7,850 nt of DNA from JAJRRH01 sp047638815 (GTDB lineage Bacteria; Bacteroidota; Bacteroidia; Flavobacteriales_D; JABDKJ01), in contig JBLIMR010000080.1 in the NCBI GenBank assembly GCA_047638815.1, forward strand, positions 1-7,850. The letters are read 5' to 3'. Each line of letters begins with the position of its first letter. Position 1 is the first letter of the stretch. The notes beneath the pieces were generated by a model that ran no database searches, had not been told where the DNA came from, and worked only from the letters and a program-made list of their open reading frames with translations. Shown here one piece after another: positions 1 to 6,672 of this stretch. The translations under genes were made by a program, and so were the position numbers.

Positions 1-1232
1 CGGCTATTGGAGGCAGGAGGTGGGCAAAGTTTGCTAAATATCTTGATCGAGCAGGACACGATGTTTTTGTCCTCGCATCAGATTTGGATAAAGATGAAAG
101 TAGTCCATGGTCTGAGGATATTGAAGTATTGATTAGTAAAAGTAAAGTTGAGTATCTCAAAAATGGATATCCAGAAGTTCTCAATAGTTACCCAGAAAAA
201 TTGTATGATAAACTGAAGTACCGAATGGCTCTTTCCATGGTGAAAAAGAAGGTCAAAGGAAATTATTATGATCGATCTTCATTTTGGCAAAAAGAACTTT
301 TCACTAGACTAAAAGAGAAATTGGATGAAGGCTATGATACAGTAATAGCTACTGGTGCTCCTTTTCAATATTTGTACTATTTGACCGAGACTATTTCTCG
401 TTACCCAAAGGTGAAATTTATTGCTGACATAAGAGATCCGTGGGCGAATAATAAGACGGCCTATGGATTTGAGAGTCTTTCTGAAAAGAGACAGATAGAG
501 GTGCTTGACTTTGAAGAAAAGGTAATGAATCGATTTGATCATGTCGTTACAGTTTATGACGCTACAACGAAATACTTTGCAGGAGTTTCACAAAAAAAAG
601 CGAAATTTCATACTATCCCAAATGGTTACGATCAAGAGGATTTTGACAATCTCGACCTCCCTCTAAAAACTAAATCTGAGAAGATAAACTTTGTCCTAAC
701 TGGGTCCCTCTACAACCATGCACTTAATGTTTTCACATCTTTTATTGAGAGTCTTAAAGAATTGAAGAATAAACATCCGAAGGTTTTTGGTTCGTTAGAG
801 TTTAATTTCTTTGGAAGAACGAACAGGTTATATGATTCGTATTTCCACGATGAAGATCTTAAAGACACCCTTTTTCATCATGGAATGATTCCTATTGATC
901 AGGTATTCTTAAACATTCAAAAGGCAGATGTTTGCCTGTTGTTTTTAACTGATGACATGAATTATTCGAAAAGCACAAAGTTCTTTGAGTATATGGCTCA
1001 ACGAAGGAAAATAGCAGTTTTCTCAACACTTGGAGAAACGGGTAAAGAAGTATCTCAGAAAAACATTGGCTATTCGATGAACCCAGGAGAAATGGTAAAA
1101 CAATTCATTCAGATATATGAAGATCATCAAAATGATAATCTGAAAATTAGTGAAGACTTCGATCAAACGGTTTATGAGGTCAAAGGAATTTTAAAGGATT
1201 ATTTAAAAATTATTGAAAGTGAAAAAGAGTGA
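1..1232 (+). CDS. Glycosyltransferase, GT4-type, 5' end cut by window edge
   Basis: The reading frame is open from the left edge (first full codon at position 3) and ends at TGA 1230-1232, so the TTG at 84 is an internal leucine and not a start. The visible N-terminus reads IGGRRWAKFAKYLDRAGHDV, the start of a GT-B Rossmann domain just after the usual glycine loop, so only about 10-20 residues are missing. The linker region has ADIRDPW (about nt 423-443) and IPNGYD (about nt 615-632), both typical of GT4 enzymes. The C-terminal donor-binding domain carries STKFFEYMAQRRKIAVFS (about nt 972-1025), the usual nucleotide-sugar-binding region with its glutamate. No signal peptide or membrane helix is seen, so it is probably cytoplasmic or peripheral, transferring a sugar during surface polysaccharide or lipopolysaccharide synthesis. 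Donor and acceptor cannot be told. Its last codons overlap the DUF423 gene, suggesting cotranscription. Confidence 0.88.
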   Translation, partial: AIGGRRWAKFAKYLDRAGHDVFVLASDLDKDESSPWSEDIEVLISKSKVEYLKNGYPEVLNSYPEKLYDKLKYRMALSMVKKKVKGNYYDRSSFWQKELFTRLKEKLDEGYDTVIATGAPFQYLYYLTETISRYPKVKFIADIRDPWANNKTAYGFESLSEKRQIEVLDFEEKVMNRFDHVVTVYDATTKYFAGVSQKKAKFHTIPNGYDQEDFDNLDLPLKTKSEKINFVLTGSLYNHALNVFTSFIESLKELKNKHPKVFGSLEFNFFGRTNRLYDSYFHDEDLKDTLFHHGMIPIDQVFLNIQKADVCLLFLTDDMNYSKSTKFFEYMAQRRKIAVFSTLGETGKEVSQKNIGYSMNPGEMVKQFIQIYEDHQNDNLKISEDFDQTVYEVKGILKDYLKIIESEKE

Positions 1233-1635
1233 TTTAATTTTTGCTTGCGCCTTGATGTTGCTTGCTGTGATTTTAGGAGCATTTGGGGCACACGCATTGA
1301 AAGAGCATTTGAGCATTGAGTCGTTGGAAAGTTATAAGACAGGGGTTAGATATCAAATGTTTCACGCCATAGCCCTGCTGATTTTTTCATTGCCAGCATT
1401 TCAATACATGCCCCGAAAGAAACTCGCGATGAATTTGTTCAAAATAGGAATAGTGCTATTTTCTTTCAGCATATATATACTCACTGTAGGAAAAATGATG
1501 GATATTACAGCCTTGAGCAAAATCATGGGACCAATTACTCCAATTGGTGGTCTTTGCCTCATAGTAGCATGGGCACTATTAATTTTCGGAATATTAAAAA
1601 GTGATTTCTCTAGGAACGAACAAATTTCTTTGTGA
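1213..1635 (+). CDS. DUF423 family small integral membrane protein
   Basis: This 140-residue, strongly hydrophobic protein has about four membrane segments and matches DUF423 (YgdD/YwdK type). Family landmarks are visible: GAFGAHALKEH near residues 22-32, YQMFHAIALLIF near 47-58, and GPITPIGGLCLIVAW near 105-119. The family's function is not established. The start is either TTG at 1213 or GTG at 1219; there is no usable ATG before the first membrane segment is damaged. I prefer 1213 because AAAGGA at 1193-1198 is closer to it, but the choice is weak. It overlaps the glycosyltransferase end by 14-20 bp in another frame, consistent with translational coupling. Its 3' end overlaps the convergent beta-helix gene by 26 bp, so no intergenic terminator exists here. 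Confidence 0.87.
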   Translation: MKVKKSDLIFACALMLLAVILGAFGAHALKEHLSIESLESYKTGVRYQMFHAIALLIFSLPAFQYMPRKKLAMNLFKIGIVLFSFSIYILTVGKMMDITALSKIMGPITPIGGLCLIVAWALLIFGILKSDFSRNEQISL

Positions 1636-3103
1636 GAATACCATCTTTCGATTGGAAGATTAAATAATACACACCAGAAGATAAATCATGAACATCAATC
1701 AGGATTCTTTTATTCTCCAAATTTTGAATTTCAGAGATCACTTGACCTGTTGCTGAAGTCAGGAGAAGTTTTTGGAATTGGATTTCGATAGGCCACACAA
1801 CATTGAGATAAGTGTTAGAAGGGTTTGGATGCAACTCAATAAGATTACTGATGTCACTAATTTCATTAACACCAACCGAAAAACATTCGCCTAAAGGATC
1901 AAATATTACTTCACCCAATTCAGGATCATCGACTTGATGAGAGATAACACTTTCGGCAATCTCAAGTGTTAGCGATTCTAGCGTGTCATTCCAACAATTG
2001 AACATGGCGACTACAAGGTTAGGAGTATTGTTAAACAAGGCATATAATTGACCATTATTGCTATTCTCAGCGAATACATTATGACCTGGACTATCAATGG
2101 TATCGTCAATTCCATTACCAAGACTTGCCATGAATGATCCTTGTATGGTCACTCCCCATAGATTATTCCTAATATCATTGTTAGACAGGATTGCAAAGCT
2201 TGTTGAATTGCCATTAAGGTTAATCCCACTGCCTCCCAAAAAAGGTTCGTTTTGAGTATTGTTTGCATGTATAACATTGTTATCAATTAGAGCACGAAGT
2301 CCGTTTCCGATAATGGCAATGCCATATCTATTGGTCTGAACAGAATTACCCTGAATGATAATGTTACCAGCACCACCCACTAAGGAAGAAAAGGCAATCC
2401 CTCCGGCCATCTCGTTATTGTCATCACCGATGATTGTATTATCTATAATTTTGGTTGTATCACTGCCTCCAGACGGCCCCAGATTGATCTGAGGCCTATT
2501 CGTATTTGAAAAGACATTATTCTGAATTAAATTTCCTTCGATGTGAGGAGCTACTTGAGAATTTGCAGCAGAAGATATTGCAGAGACATCGTTGTTTGCA
2601 AATACGTTATTCAGAAATATTGGATTTCCGTGGGAGATTTCAACCGCTCCGCCTGTGGTCAATGCAGGGGAATGATTAAATAATTGGCAATTCTCCAAAT
2701 GAAAGTCTGGCGTTAGGACCTTTATACCACCAAAATATTGAAAAGTTACATTTTTAAAAAAGCCAATGGCTGCTTCTTCAAGACGTATTCCAAAAGGAAA
2801 ATTACCTCCTATTATTCCCATCAAAATACTTTCGTCACCATCTATATTTATTGAACCTTCAACGTAAATTGTAACCCCAGGTGCAACAGAGATTATTTGA
2901 CCTTCGATGTGTAGTGAGTCGTTTGCTGAAATGTGTAGTTCAGTATTTATTTGATAAATGTCAACATCCTGAAAAGTCACGGAACCTGTACTATTTGCTA
3001 CTAAGGAATCCATGTTCCATACTATACCTGTCCCTGGTGTTGAGTACTGGGAATAAAGACCGGAAATAATAAGTGTGAAAATGAATAGAATAAAGAATCT
3101 CAT
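1610..3103 (-). CDS. Secreted right-handed beta-helix protein with T9SS sorting domain
   Basis: The protein has 497 residues starting at ATG 3101-3103. The first 19 residues (MRFFILFIFTLIISGLYSQ) form a signal peptide. The middle, roughly residues 90-380, is rich in asparagine and repeated strands of the type N-x-I-x-x-N (for example GNLIQNNVFSN, DNNVIHANN, SNNDIRNN), typical of right-handed parallel beta-helix folds. A FNCWNDTLESLTLE segment near its end resembles the N-x-W closing motif of such helices. The last 75 or so residues (LIELHPNPSNTYLNVVW to LTKKFVRS) are a type A T9SS C-terminal sorting domain, so the product should cross the outer membrane and be anchored or released. No catalytic residues are recognisable; polysaccharide binding or lyase activity is only a guess. 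The frame is open up to 3190, but that longer start would hide the signal peptide and lies upstream of the likely promoter. Confidence 0.87.
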   Translation of the reverse strand: MRFFILFIFTLIISGLYSQYSTPGTGIVWNMDSLVANSTGSVTFQDVDIYQINTELHISANDSLHIEGQIISVAPGVTIYVEGSINIDGDESILMGIIGGNFPFGIRLEEAAIGFFKNVTFQYFGGIKVLTPDFHLENCQLFNHSPALTTGGAVEISHGNPIFLNNVFANNDVSAISSAANSQVAPHIEGNLIQNNVFSNTNRPQINLGPSGGSDTTKIIDNTIIGDDNNEMAGGIAFSSLVGGAGNIIIQGNSVQTNRYGIAIIGNGLRALIDNNVIHANNTQNEPFLGGSGINLNGNSTSFAILSNNDIRNNLWGVTIQGSFMASLGNGIDDTIDSPGHNVFAENSNNGQLYALFNNTPNLVVAMFNCWNDTLESLTLEIAESVISHQVDDPELGEVIFDPLGECFSVGVNEISDISNLIELHPNPSNTYLNVVWPIEIQFQKLLLTSATGQVISEIQNLENKRILIDVHDLSSGVYYLIFQSKDGILTKKFVRS

Positions 3104-3126
3104 GGTAAAAGTAGTTGGTGATAATT

Positions 3127-3134
3127 CAAAGATA
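3127..3134 (-). promoter_or_regulatory. Bacteroidota -7 promoter element of the beta-helix gene
   Basis: Read on the minus strand this is TATCTTTG, an exact match to TAnnTTTG, ending 23 nt before the ATG at 3103. Transcription would begin roughly 15 nt before that ATG, which supports it over the longer frame starting at 3190. No clear -33 TTG is seen at the usual distance. Confidence 0.45.
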
Positions 3135-3269
3135 ATTAATAGGCATGATTTATTTCTTGATTCTTCTATTGTAGAAAAAGAAGAAATCATAATTTATCTT
3201 AATTTTAACCCAATCTGAAAATATAATATCAGAGAGAACGTTTCTCGCAGAACCGAAAGACCATTAACA

Positions 3270-4109
3270 TTGAATAGAAGAAAATTCCTTAGAAATAGCA
3301 TGTATCTTGGTTCTGCGGCTGTACTTACTGGTATGTATACATGGAAAATTGAACCTTTTTGGTTAGAATTTGTCAATCTGAAGATGCCCATTAAAAACCT
3401 GCCGAAAGAACTTGTTGGGAAGAAGCTCATGCAAATCTCTGATATGCATGTTGGGGATAGAAGCAATACTAAATACCTGATTGAGTCATTGAAGAAGGCA
3501 CAGGAACTCAATCCAGATTTTGTTGTTTACACAGGGGATTATGTTTCATATTATAACAGTAATCAATTGAGTACACTCAAAAAAGTAATGGCCCATGCAA
3601 CAAAAGGATCTATAGGAACTTTTGGGATCCTAGGCAATCACGATTATGGTGAGAATTGGGCACAAGAAAATGCAGCCAATGGTATTTGTAAAGCACTTCA
3701 GTATGCTGGAATTACTATGTTGCGAAATCAGCAAAGGAAAATTGCTGGACTCAATATAGTGGGTTTGGATGATCTTTGGGGTCCGTTTTTTAATCCAAGA
3801 GAAATAATGCCTAATGTAAATATGCAAGCTGCAAATCTGGTGCTTTGTCATAACCCAGATGCCTTAGATTTGGATGTATGGAACGGATATGATGGTTGGG
3901 TATTGTCAGGTCATACCCACGGTGGGCAATGTAAACCACCATTTCTTCCACCGCCATTACTGCCGGTTAAAAACAGAAAATATACCGCTGGAATCTTCGA
4001 CTTCCCTGACGGGAGAACATTGTATATTAATAGAGCTTTAGGCTATCTTTGGCAAGTGAGGTTTAATGTTCGGCCTGAGATTACTGTATTTGAATTGGTT
4101 GAGGCCTAG
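3270..4109 (+). CDS. Tat-exported calcineurin-like metallophosphoesterase (YkuE/YaeI type)
   Basis: All metal-binding motifs of the calcineurin-like phosphoesterase fold are present in the 279 residues: SDMH (D58, H60), TGD (D90), LGNHDYG (N123, H124), CHNPD (H194) and SGHTHGGQ (H215, H217). It should therefore be an active two-metal phosphohydrolase. The GHTHGGQ-plus-proline-rich form is that of the YkuE/YaeI group; relatives include the lipid A pathway enzyme LpxG, so a lipid or other envelope phosphate substrate is possible but not shown. The N-terminus NRRKFLRN followed by a hydrophobic stretch (residues 11-24) is a twin-arginine signal or signal anchor, placing the enzyme outside the cytoplasm. 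The start is TTG: the frame has a stop at 3216-3218 and no ATG, GTG or other TTG before 3270, and the next ATG (residue 11) would lose the twin arginines. It is divergent from the beta-helix gene and lies 82 bp before the sigma gene. Confidence 0.9.
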   Translation: MNRRKFLRNSMYLGSAAVLTGMYTWKIEPFWLEFVNLKMPIKNLPKELVGKKLMQISDMHVGDRSNTKYLIESLKKAQELNPDFVVYTGDYVSYYNSNQLSTLKKVMAHATKGSIGTFGILGNHDYGENWAQENAANGICKALQYAGITMLRNQQRKIAGLNIVGLDDLWGPFFNPREIMPNVNMQAANLVLCHNPDALDLDVWNGYDGWVLSGHTHGGQCKPPFLPPPLLPVKNRKYTAGIFDFPDGRTLYINRALGYLWQVRFNVRPEITVFELVEA

Positions 4110-4131
4110 TGATTTGATGAAATTATTAACG

Positions 4132-4158
4132 TTGGATTAAACCTTTTGTGCATCTTTA
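4132..4158 (+). promoter_or_regulatory. Candidate promoter of the ECF sigma operon
   Basis: A TTG at 4132-4134 is followed after 16 bp by CATCTTTA (4151-4158), which matches TAnnTTTG at four of the six fixed positions with a nearly typical spacing. It is the best promoter-like pair in the 82-bp gap before the sigma gene and would give a leader of about 25-30 nt. An ECF operon may also be autoregulated from an unrelated motif that I cannot recognise. Confidence 0.3.
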
Positions 4159-4191
4159 GGTCAAAACTGATAGAAGCAAAGTAAAAATTTA

Positions 4192-4689
4192 TTGGAATCT
4201 AAGGCATTTTCAGAAATCGTTCGTACGCATCAGCAAGAGATATACTTTTTTGTGAGAAGAATGTTGTTGGATCATGATGACACTAATGATGTTGTACAGA
4301 ATACATTCATTAAGGCTTGGAAGGGAATAAAGAACTTTAGAGGAGATGCTAAGATAAGTACTTGGTTAACAAGGATTGCCTACAATGAATCAATAAATTT
4401 TCTAAATAAAAGAAAGAAAATTGCTGGAGTTGACTTTGAGCAAGTATCTGAAAAACTTGATAACATAATTAGCGAGGATGACCTGTATACAGGAGACGAA
4501 ATCCAGCAGATATTACAATTGGCAATAGCAACCTTACCTGAAAAGCAAAAGGCTGTTTTCATCATGAAGTATTATAAAGAGATGAAATACAGAGAGATGA
4601 GTGAGATTACAGAAACTTCAGAAGGTGCATTAAAGGCTTCATATCATCTTGCAGTGAAAAAAATTGAATATTTTGTGAACCAATATTAA
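4192..4689 (+). CDS. ECF-type RNA polymerase sigma factor
   Basis: A 165-residue group IV sigma-70 protein. Region 2 spans about residues 5-76, with DTNDVVQNTFIKAWKGI (30-46) for core and -10 recognition and STWLTRIAYNESINFL (56-71). After a short acidic linker, region 4 spans about 105-162, with LPEKQKAVFIMKYYKEMKYREMSEI followed by a helix-turn-helix (TSEGALKASYHLAVKKIE) that contacts the -35 element. There is no region 3, as usual for ECF factors. The start must be TTG at 4192: a TAG at 4171-4173 closes the frame upstream, no ATG or GTG intervenes, and the next methionine (residue 24) would cut region 2. The two following genes look like its membrane anti-sigma partner and periplasmic sensor, so it probably controls an envelope-stress or nutrient response. 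Confidence 0.93.
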   Translation: MESKAFSEIVRTHQQEIYFFVRRMLLDHDDTNDVVQNTFIKAWKGIKNFRGDAKISTWLTRIAYNESINFLNKRKKIAGVDFEQVSEKLDNIISEDDLYTGDEIQQILQLAIATLPEKQKAVFIMKYYKEMKYREMSEITETSEGALKASYHLAVKKIEYFVNQY

Positions 4690-4724
4690 ACCATTCACGA
4701 ATTGAATGATCTAATTAGTAAGAA

Positions 4725-5090
4725 ATGAAAAAGAAATTCGACATAAATAAGATTTCAAAGAAGGATGAATTCAACATCCCTGATGGATATTTTGAAGATT
4801 TGCATAAATCTATTGAGGATAAATTGAAATCTGATGATAAGGAGGAGCATGATACTGCAAAAGTAATCCCTTTGAATAAGAATAGAAGAAATTGGATAAT
4901 TTATAGTGGGATTGCGGCATGTATTGCCTTGGGACTTTTTGTGATAGGGCAGAATCAAAGTGAGGATTGCCAGACGTTTGCTTGTTTATTGGAGAAAACG
5001 GAGATAACAGATGAGGATATTGAGTTTTTGGAAATTCAAGAAGGCGATGATATGTTCGAAGAGGATAATGGTGAGGAATATATATTTTAA
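4725..5090 (+). CDS. Putative single-pass membrane anti-sigma factor
   Basis: The 121-residue protein has a cytoplasmic, charged N-terminus containing FNIPDGYFEDL (16-26), a motif common in small Bacteroidota proteins encoded beside ECF sigma genes. One membrane helix follows at about residues 57-75 (NWIIYSGIAACIALGLFVIG). The preceding NRR at 53-55 predicts N-in/C-out orientation. The short periplasmic tail is strikingly acidic: about 15 Asp/Glu and one Lys in residues 88-121. C82 and C87 (a CX4C pair) sit just outside the membrane. It lacks the zinc HxxxCxxC anti-sigma motif, so the anti-sigma role is inferred from position and topology. It lies 35 bp after the sigma gene, with TAAGAA just before its ATG. 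Its TAA overlaps the next ATG (TAATG), implying translational coupling with the sensor gene. Confidence 0.78.
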   Translation: MKKKFDINKISKKDEFNIPDGYFEDLHKSIEDKLKSDDKEEHDTAKVIPLNKNRRNWIIYSGIAACIALGLFVIGQNQSEDCQTFACLLEKTEITDEDIEFLEIQEGDDMFEEDNGEEYIF

Positions 5091-5602
5091 TGAAAAAGAT
5101 GATGAAAAAGATTGTAATGGTATTGTTCGTATGCTTATTTACTATGACAAATGGAGTAACGGCACAAGATAGAGGAGGCAAGAATGGAGGAAAGATCCTG
5201 GAACTGAATAAGGCTTTTCTTCAAGAAAAATTGGCTTTGTCGGATCATGAAATGGCTAAGTTTTGGACAATTCATGTGGACTATATTACAGAAAGAAGGT
5301 CTGTCAATAAAGCGATGAAGGCGGTGAAAAATAAGGTTAAGAACAACGATAATTTATCGGAAGCTGAGTTTGGGAAATTGGTTGATGAATTAAGTGATCT
5401 CCGAATGGATGAAATCAAGAATGACAAATTATATGCTAAATCAGCCGTAACGATAATTGGTGTAAATAAATTCAAAGAGCTCAAGCCACTGGCGAAAGAA
5501 TTTAAAGAAGAAATGCGAAAGAAAAGAGATGCGAGAAGTGGAGGTGAAGGAAGGCCCGGAAGAGATGGTTCTCGTCCCAATCGAGAAGGTAATGATCGCT
5601 AA
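5090..5602 (+). CDS. Secreted helical sensor of the ECF sigma system (Spy/CpxP-like layout)
   Basis: Residues 1-25 (MKKMMKKIVMVLFVCLFTMTNGVTA) are a signal peptide, cleaved near TAQ-D, so the mature protein is periplasmic. The body (about 37-142) is almost entirely predicted helix, with KAFLQEKLALSDHEMAKFWTIH resembling the L-x-L-(S/T)-x-x-E-x-x-x-F-W pattern of Bacteroidota proteins annotated as sensors of ECF-type sigma factors. The layout recalls Spy/CpxP, but there is no LTxxQ motif. The last 28 residues (143-170) are a disordered Arg/Gly/Pro-rich tail with ten Arg/Lys and five Asp/Glu. The ATG overlaps the stop codon of the anti-sigma gene by one base, so the two are likely made in a fixed ratio. 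Its job is presumably to modulate the anti-sigma protein in response to an envelope signal; the signal is unknown. Its stop overlaps the convergent BtuF-like gene by 4 bp. Confidence 0.8.
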   Translation: MKKMMKKIVMVLFVCLFTMTNGVTAQDRGGKNGGKILELNKAFLQEKLALSDHEMAKFWTIHVDYITERRSVNKAMKAVKNKVKNNDNLSEAEFGKLVDELSDLRMDEIKNDKLYAKSAVTIIGVNKFKELKPLAKEFKEEMRKKRDARSGGEGRPGRDGSRPNREGNDR

Positions 5603-6378
5603 AAATTGAGACTCCTGAAGTAATTTACACTTTTTAATAGACGAGAGCCGTACCACGAGAATAGTTCACCGTCAACAATGACAACTTGAGATGCAGGCAA
5701 TATTGCCTGCATTTCTTTTATGTGCTTTTCTCTAAATGGATATGGTTCTGATGACAACATTATAATATCCGGGTTTAGCGCCTGAAGTTCGTTTTTACTA
5801 ATTTCAGGATACCTTTCACGATTGGAAAGAACATTTTTGAATCCAGCCAGATTGATCATGTCATGAATGAATGTGTCCTTGCCAACACTCATATATGGAT
5901 CTCGCCAAATAAGATAAATACATGATTTTTCATTTTTTGTAGCAAGCTCTTGAAAACTTGCAGCAATTTTTTCAGAAAGTAAGTTGGCTTTTTCTTCAAG
6001 TTGTAAAATATCTCCTAAGGCCTTGATCATTTGCAATGAGTCTTCCAAATTCCCAACATCTGAGGTCCAAACCGGAATATCCTTGGACAACTCTTCGATC
6101 TGTTCCTTTACGTTTTCCTCCTTGTTTGCGATAATCAAATCAGGTTTAAGGTTCCTAATTTTGTCTAATTTCAAAGTCTTAGTACCACCAATACGTGTCG
6201 TGCTTTTCTTCAATGATGGAGGATGTATACAAAAGAGGGTTGATCCAATCAACCTGTCACCAAGTCCAAGATCTACCAAGAGCTCAGTGATGGAGGGTAC
6301 AACGCTTATGACTCGTTGAGCAAGCAAAGGAATCATTACTTCTCTTCCCATTTGATCGATTACTACTCTTTTTTTCAA
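5599..6378 (-). CDS. BtuF-like helical-backbone metal-receptor protein without signal peptide
   Basis: The 259 residues cover the whole periplasmic-binding-protein type 2 fold used for cobalamin, haem and siderophore uptake. The first lobe has DQMGREVMIPLLAQRVISVVPSITELL (8-34), IGGTKTLKLDKIRNLKPDLIIA (63-84), then a backbone helix around 125-150. The second lobe has WRDPYMSVGKDTFIHDMINLAGF (158-180), NPDIIMLSSEPYPF (202-215) and ELFSWYGSRL (238-247). The pattern is nearest to BtuF-like cobalamin-binding proteins. Unlike transported receptors it starts directly at the domain: TTG at 6378 is the only ATG, GTG or TTG after the upstream in-frame stop at 6424-6426, so no signal peptide or lipobox can be added. 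No ABC permease or ATPase gene is nearby. It may be a cytoplasmic binding protein; the ligand is not determinable. Confidence 0.85.
   Translation of the reverse strand: MKKRVVIDQMGREVMIPLLAQRVISVVPSITELLVDLGLGDRLIGSTLFCIHPPSLKKSTTRIGGTKTLKLDKIRNLKPDLIIANKEENVKEQIEELSKDIPVWTSDVGNLEDSLQMIKALGDILQLEEKANLLSEKIAASFQELATKNEKSCIYLIWRDPYMSVGKDTFIHDMINLAGFKNVLSNRERYPEISKNELQALNPDIIMLSSEPYPFREKHIKEMQAILPASQVVIVDGELFSWYGSRLLKSVNYFRSLNF
5691..5720 (+). terminator. Probable intrinsic terminator of the sigma operon, inside the convergent gene
   Basis: Positions 5691-5712 are a perfect 22-bp palindrome: the 9-nt arm ATGCAGGCA, centre ATAT, then the complementary arm. On the + strand it is followed by TTCTTTTA (5713-5720), giving a GC-containing hairpin with a T-rich tail 89 nt after the sensor stop. 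On the minus strand no T-run follows, so it should act on the sigma operon only. The same bases encode MQAILPA of the BtuF-like protein. Confidence 0.55.
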
Positions 6379-6401
6379 TGTGGCTTGTTTCTTCTCTAAC
6401 T

Positions 6402-6409
6402 CAAAATTA
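6402..6409 (-). promoter_or_regulatory. Bacteroidota -7 promoter element of the BtuF-like gene
   Basis: On the minus strand this is TAATTTTG, an exact TAnnTTTG match ending 23 nt before the TTG start at 6378, the same distance as for the beta-helix gene. It predicts a leader of about 15 nt and supports the TTG start. No convincing -33 TTG is visible. Confidence 0.42.
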
Positions 6410-6629
6410 GCAAATCGAACGAATTAAAAAATAAAAGATTCATTCTGAAATTCAAATTCAGGGAATTTCCTGATATTATATATTCAGCATATACCCTGAA
6501 GCGTATTGCCAACGACAGATTTACTTTTGAGATGAGTATAATATAAGATAGTAGTTACAATGAAACCACAGTATTTCCAATCCACAATGGGACTTGCGAA
6601 CCACAGTAATCGAGATATATATAATAATG

Positions 6630-6637
6630 TATATTTG
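6630..6637 (+). promoter_or_regulatory. Candidate -7 promoter element of the broken secreted-protein gene
   Basis: TATATTTG is an exact TAnnTTTG match 35 nt before the ATG at 6673. The surrounding DNA is TA-rich, which raises the chance of a random match, and no TTG lies at the expected -33 position. Confidence 0.3.
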
Positions 6638-6672
6638 ATACACCTGCTTCCATCAACTTCAACTTGCTGGTC

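Larger units (their letters stand above)
6379..6672. other. AT-rich gene-free spacer between divergent genes
   Basis: This stretch of 294 bp separates the BtuF-like gene (minus) from the broken secreted-protein gene (plus). Apart from the two -7 candidates, it holds an inverted repeat GAAATTC (6447-6453) / GAATTTC (6463-6469) with a 9-nt spacer, which could be an operator but is too short and AT-rich to call. TA-rich tracts occur around 6536-6547 and 6615-6634. I see no tRNA, small RNA structure or recognisable gene remnant. Confidence 0.5.

Noticed and set aside
84..86. TTG as the start of the glycosyltransferase.
   Set aside because: The frame is open to the left edge and the upstream residues (IGGRRWAKFAKYLDRAGHDV) are conserved GT-B sequence, so the gene is simply cut by the window.
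1643..1660. Hairpin ATCTTTC-GATT-GGAAGAT near the end of DUF423, as a terminator.
   Set aside because: The stem includes a G-T wobble, is AT-rich, lies in coding sequence, and no T-run follows on either strand.
3104..3190. A 29-residue N-terminal extension of the beta-helix protein.
   Set aside because: It precedes a standard signal peptide and overlaps the probable -7 promoter element, so it is unlikely to be translated.
3234..3246. Small palindrome GAGAA-CGT-TTCTC upstream of the phosphoesterase.
   Set aside because: The 5-bp arms are common by chance; no second copy is seen in the window to support an operator.
4810..5181. A 123-codon minus-strand frame across the anti-sigma and sensor genes.
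   Set aside because: It is a shadow of two well-supported + strand genes and has no signal, domain or start context.
6447..6469. Inverted repeat GAAATTC / GAATTTC.
   Set aside because: Seven-bp AT-rich arms in AT-rich spacer DNA are not significant without conservation data.
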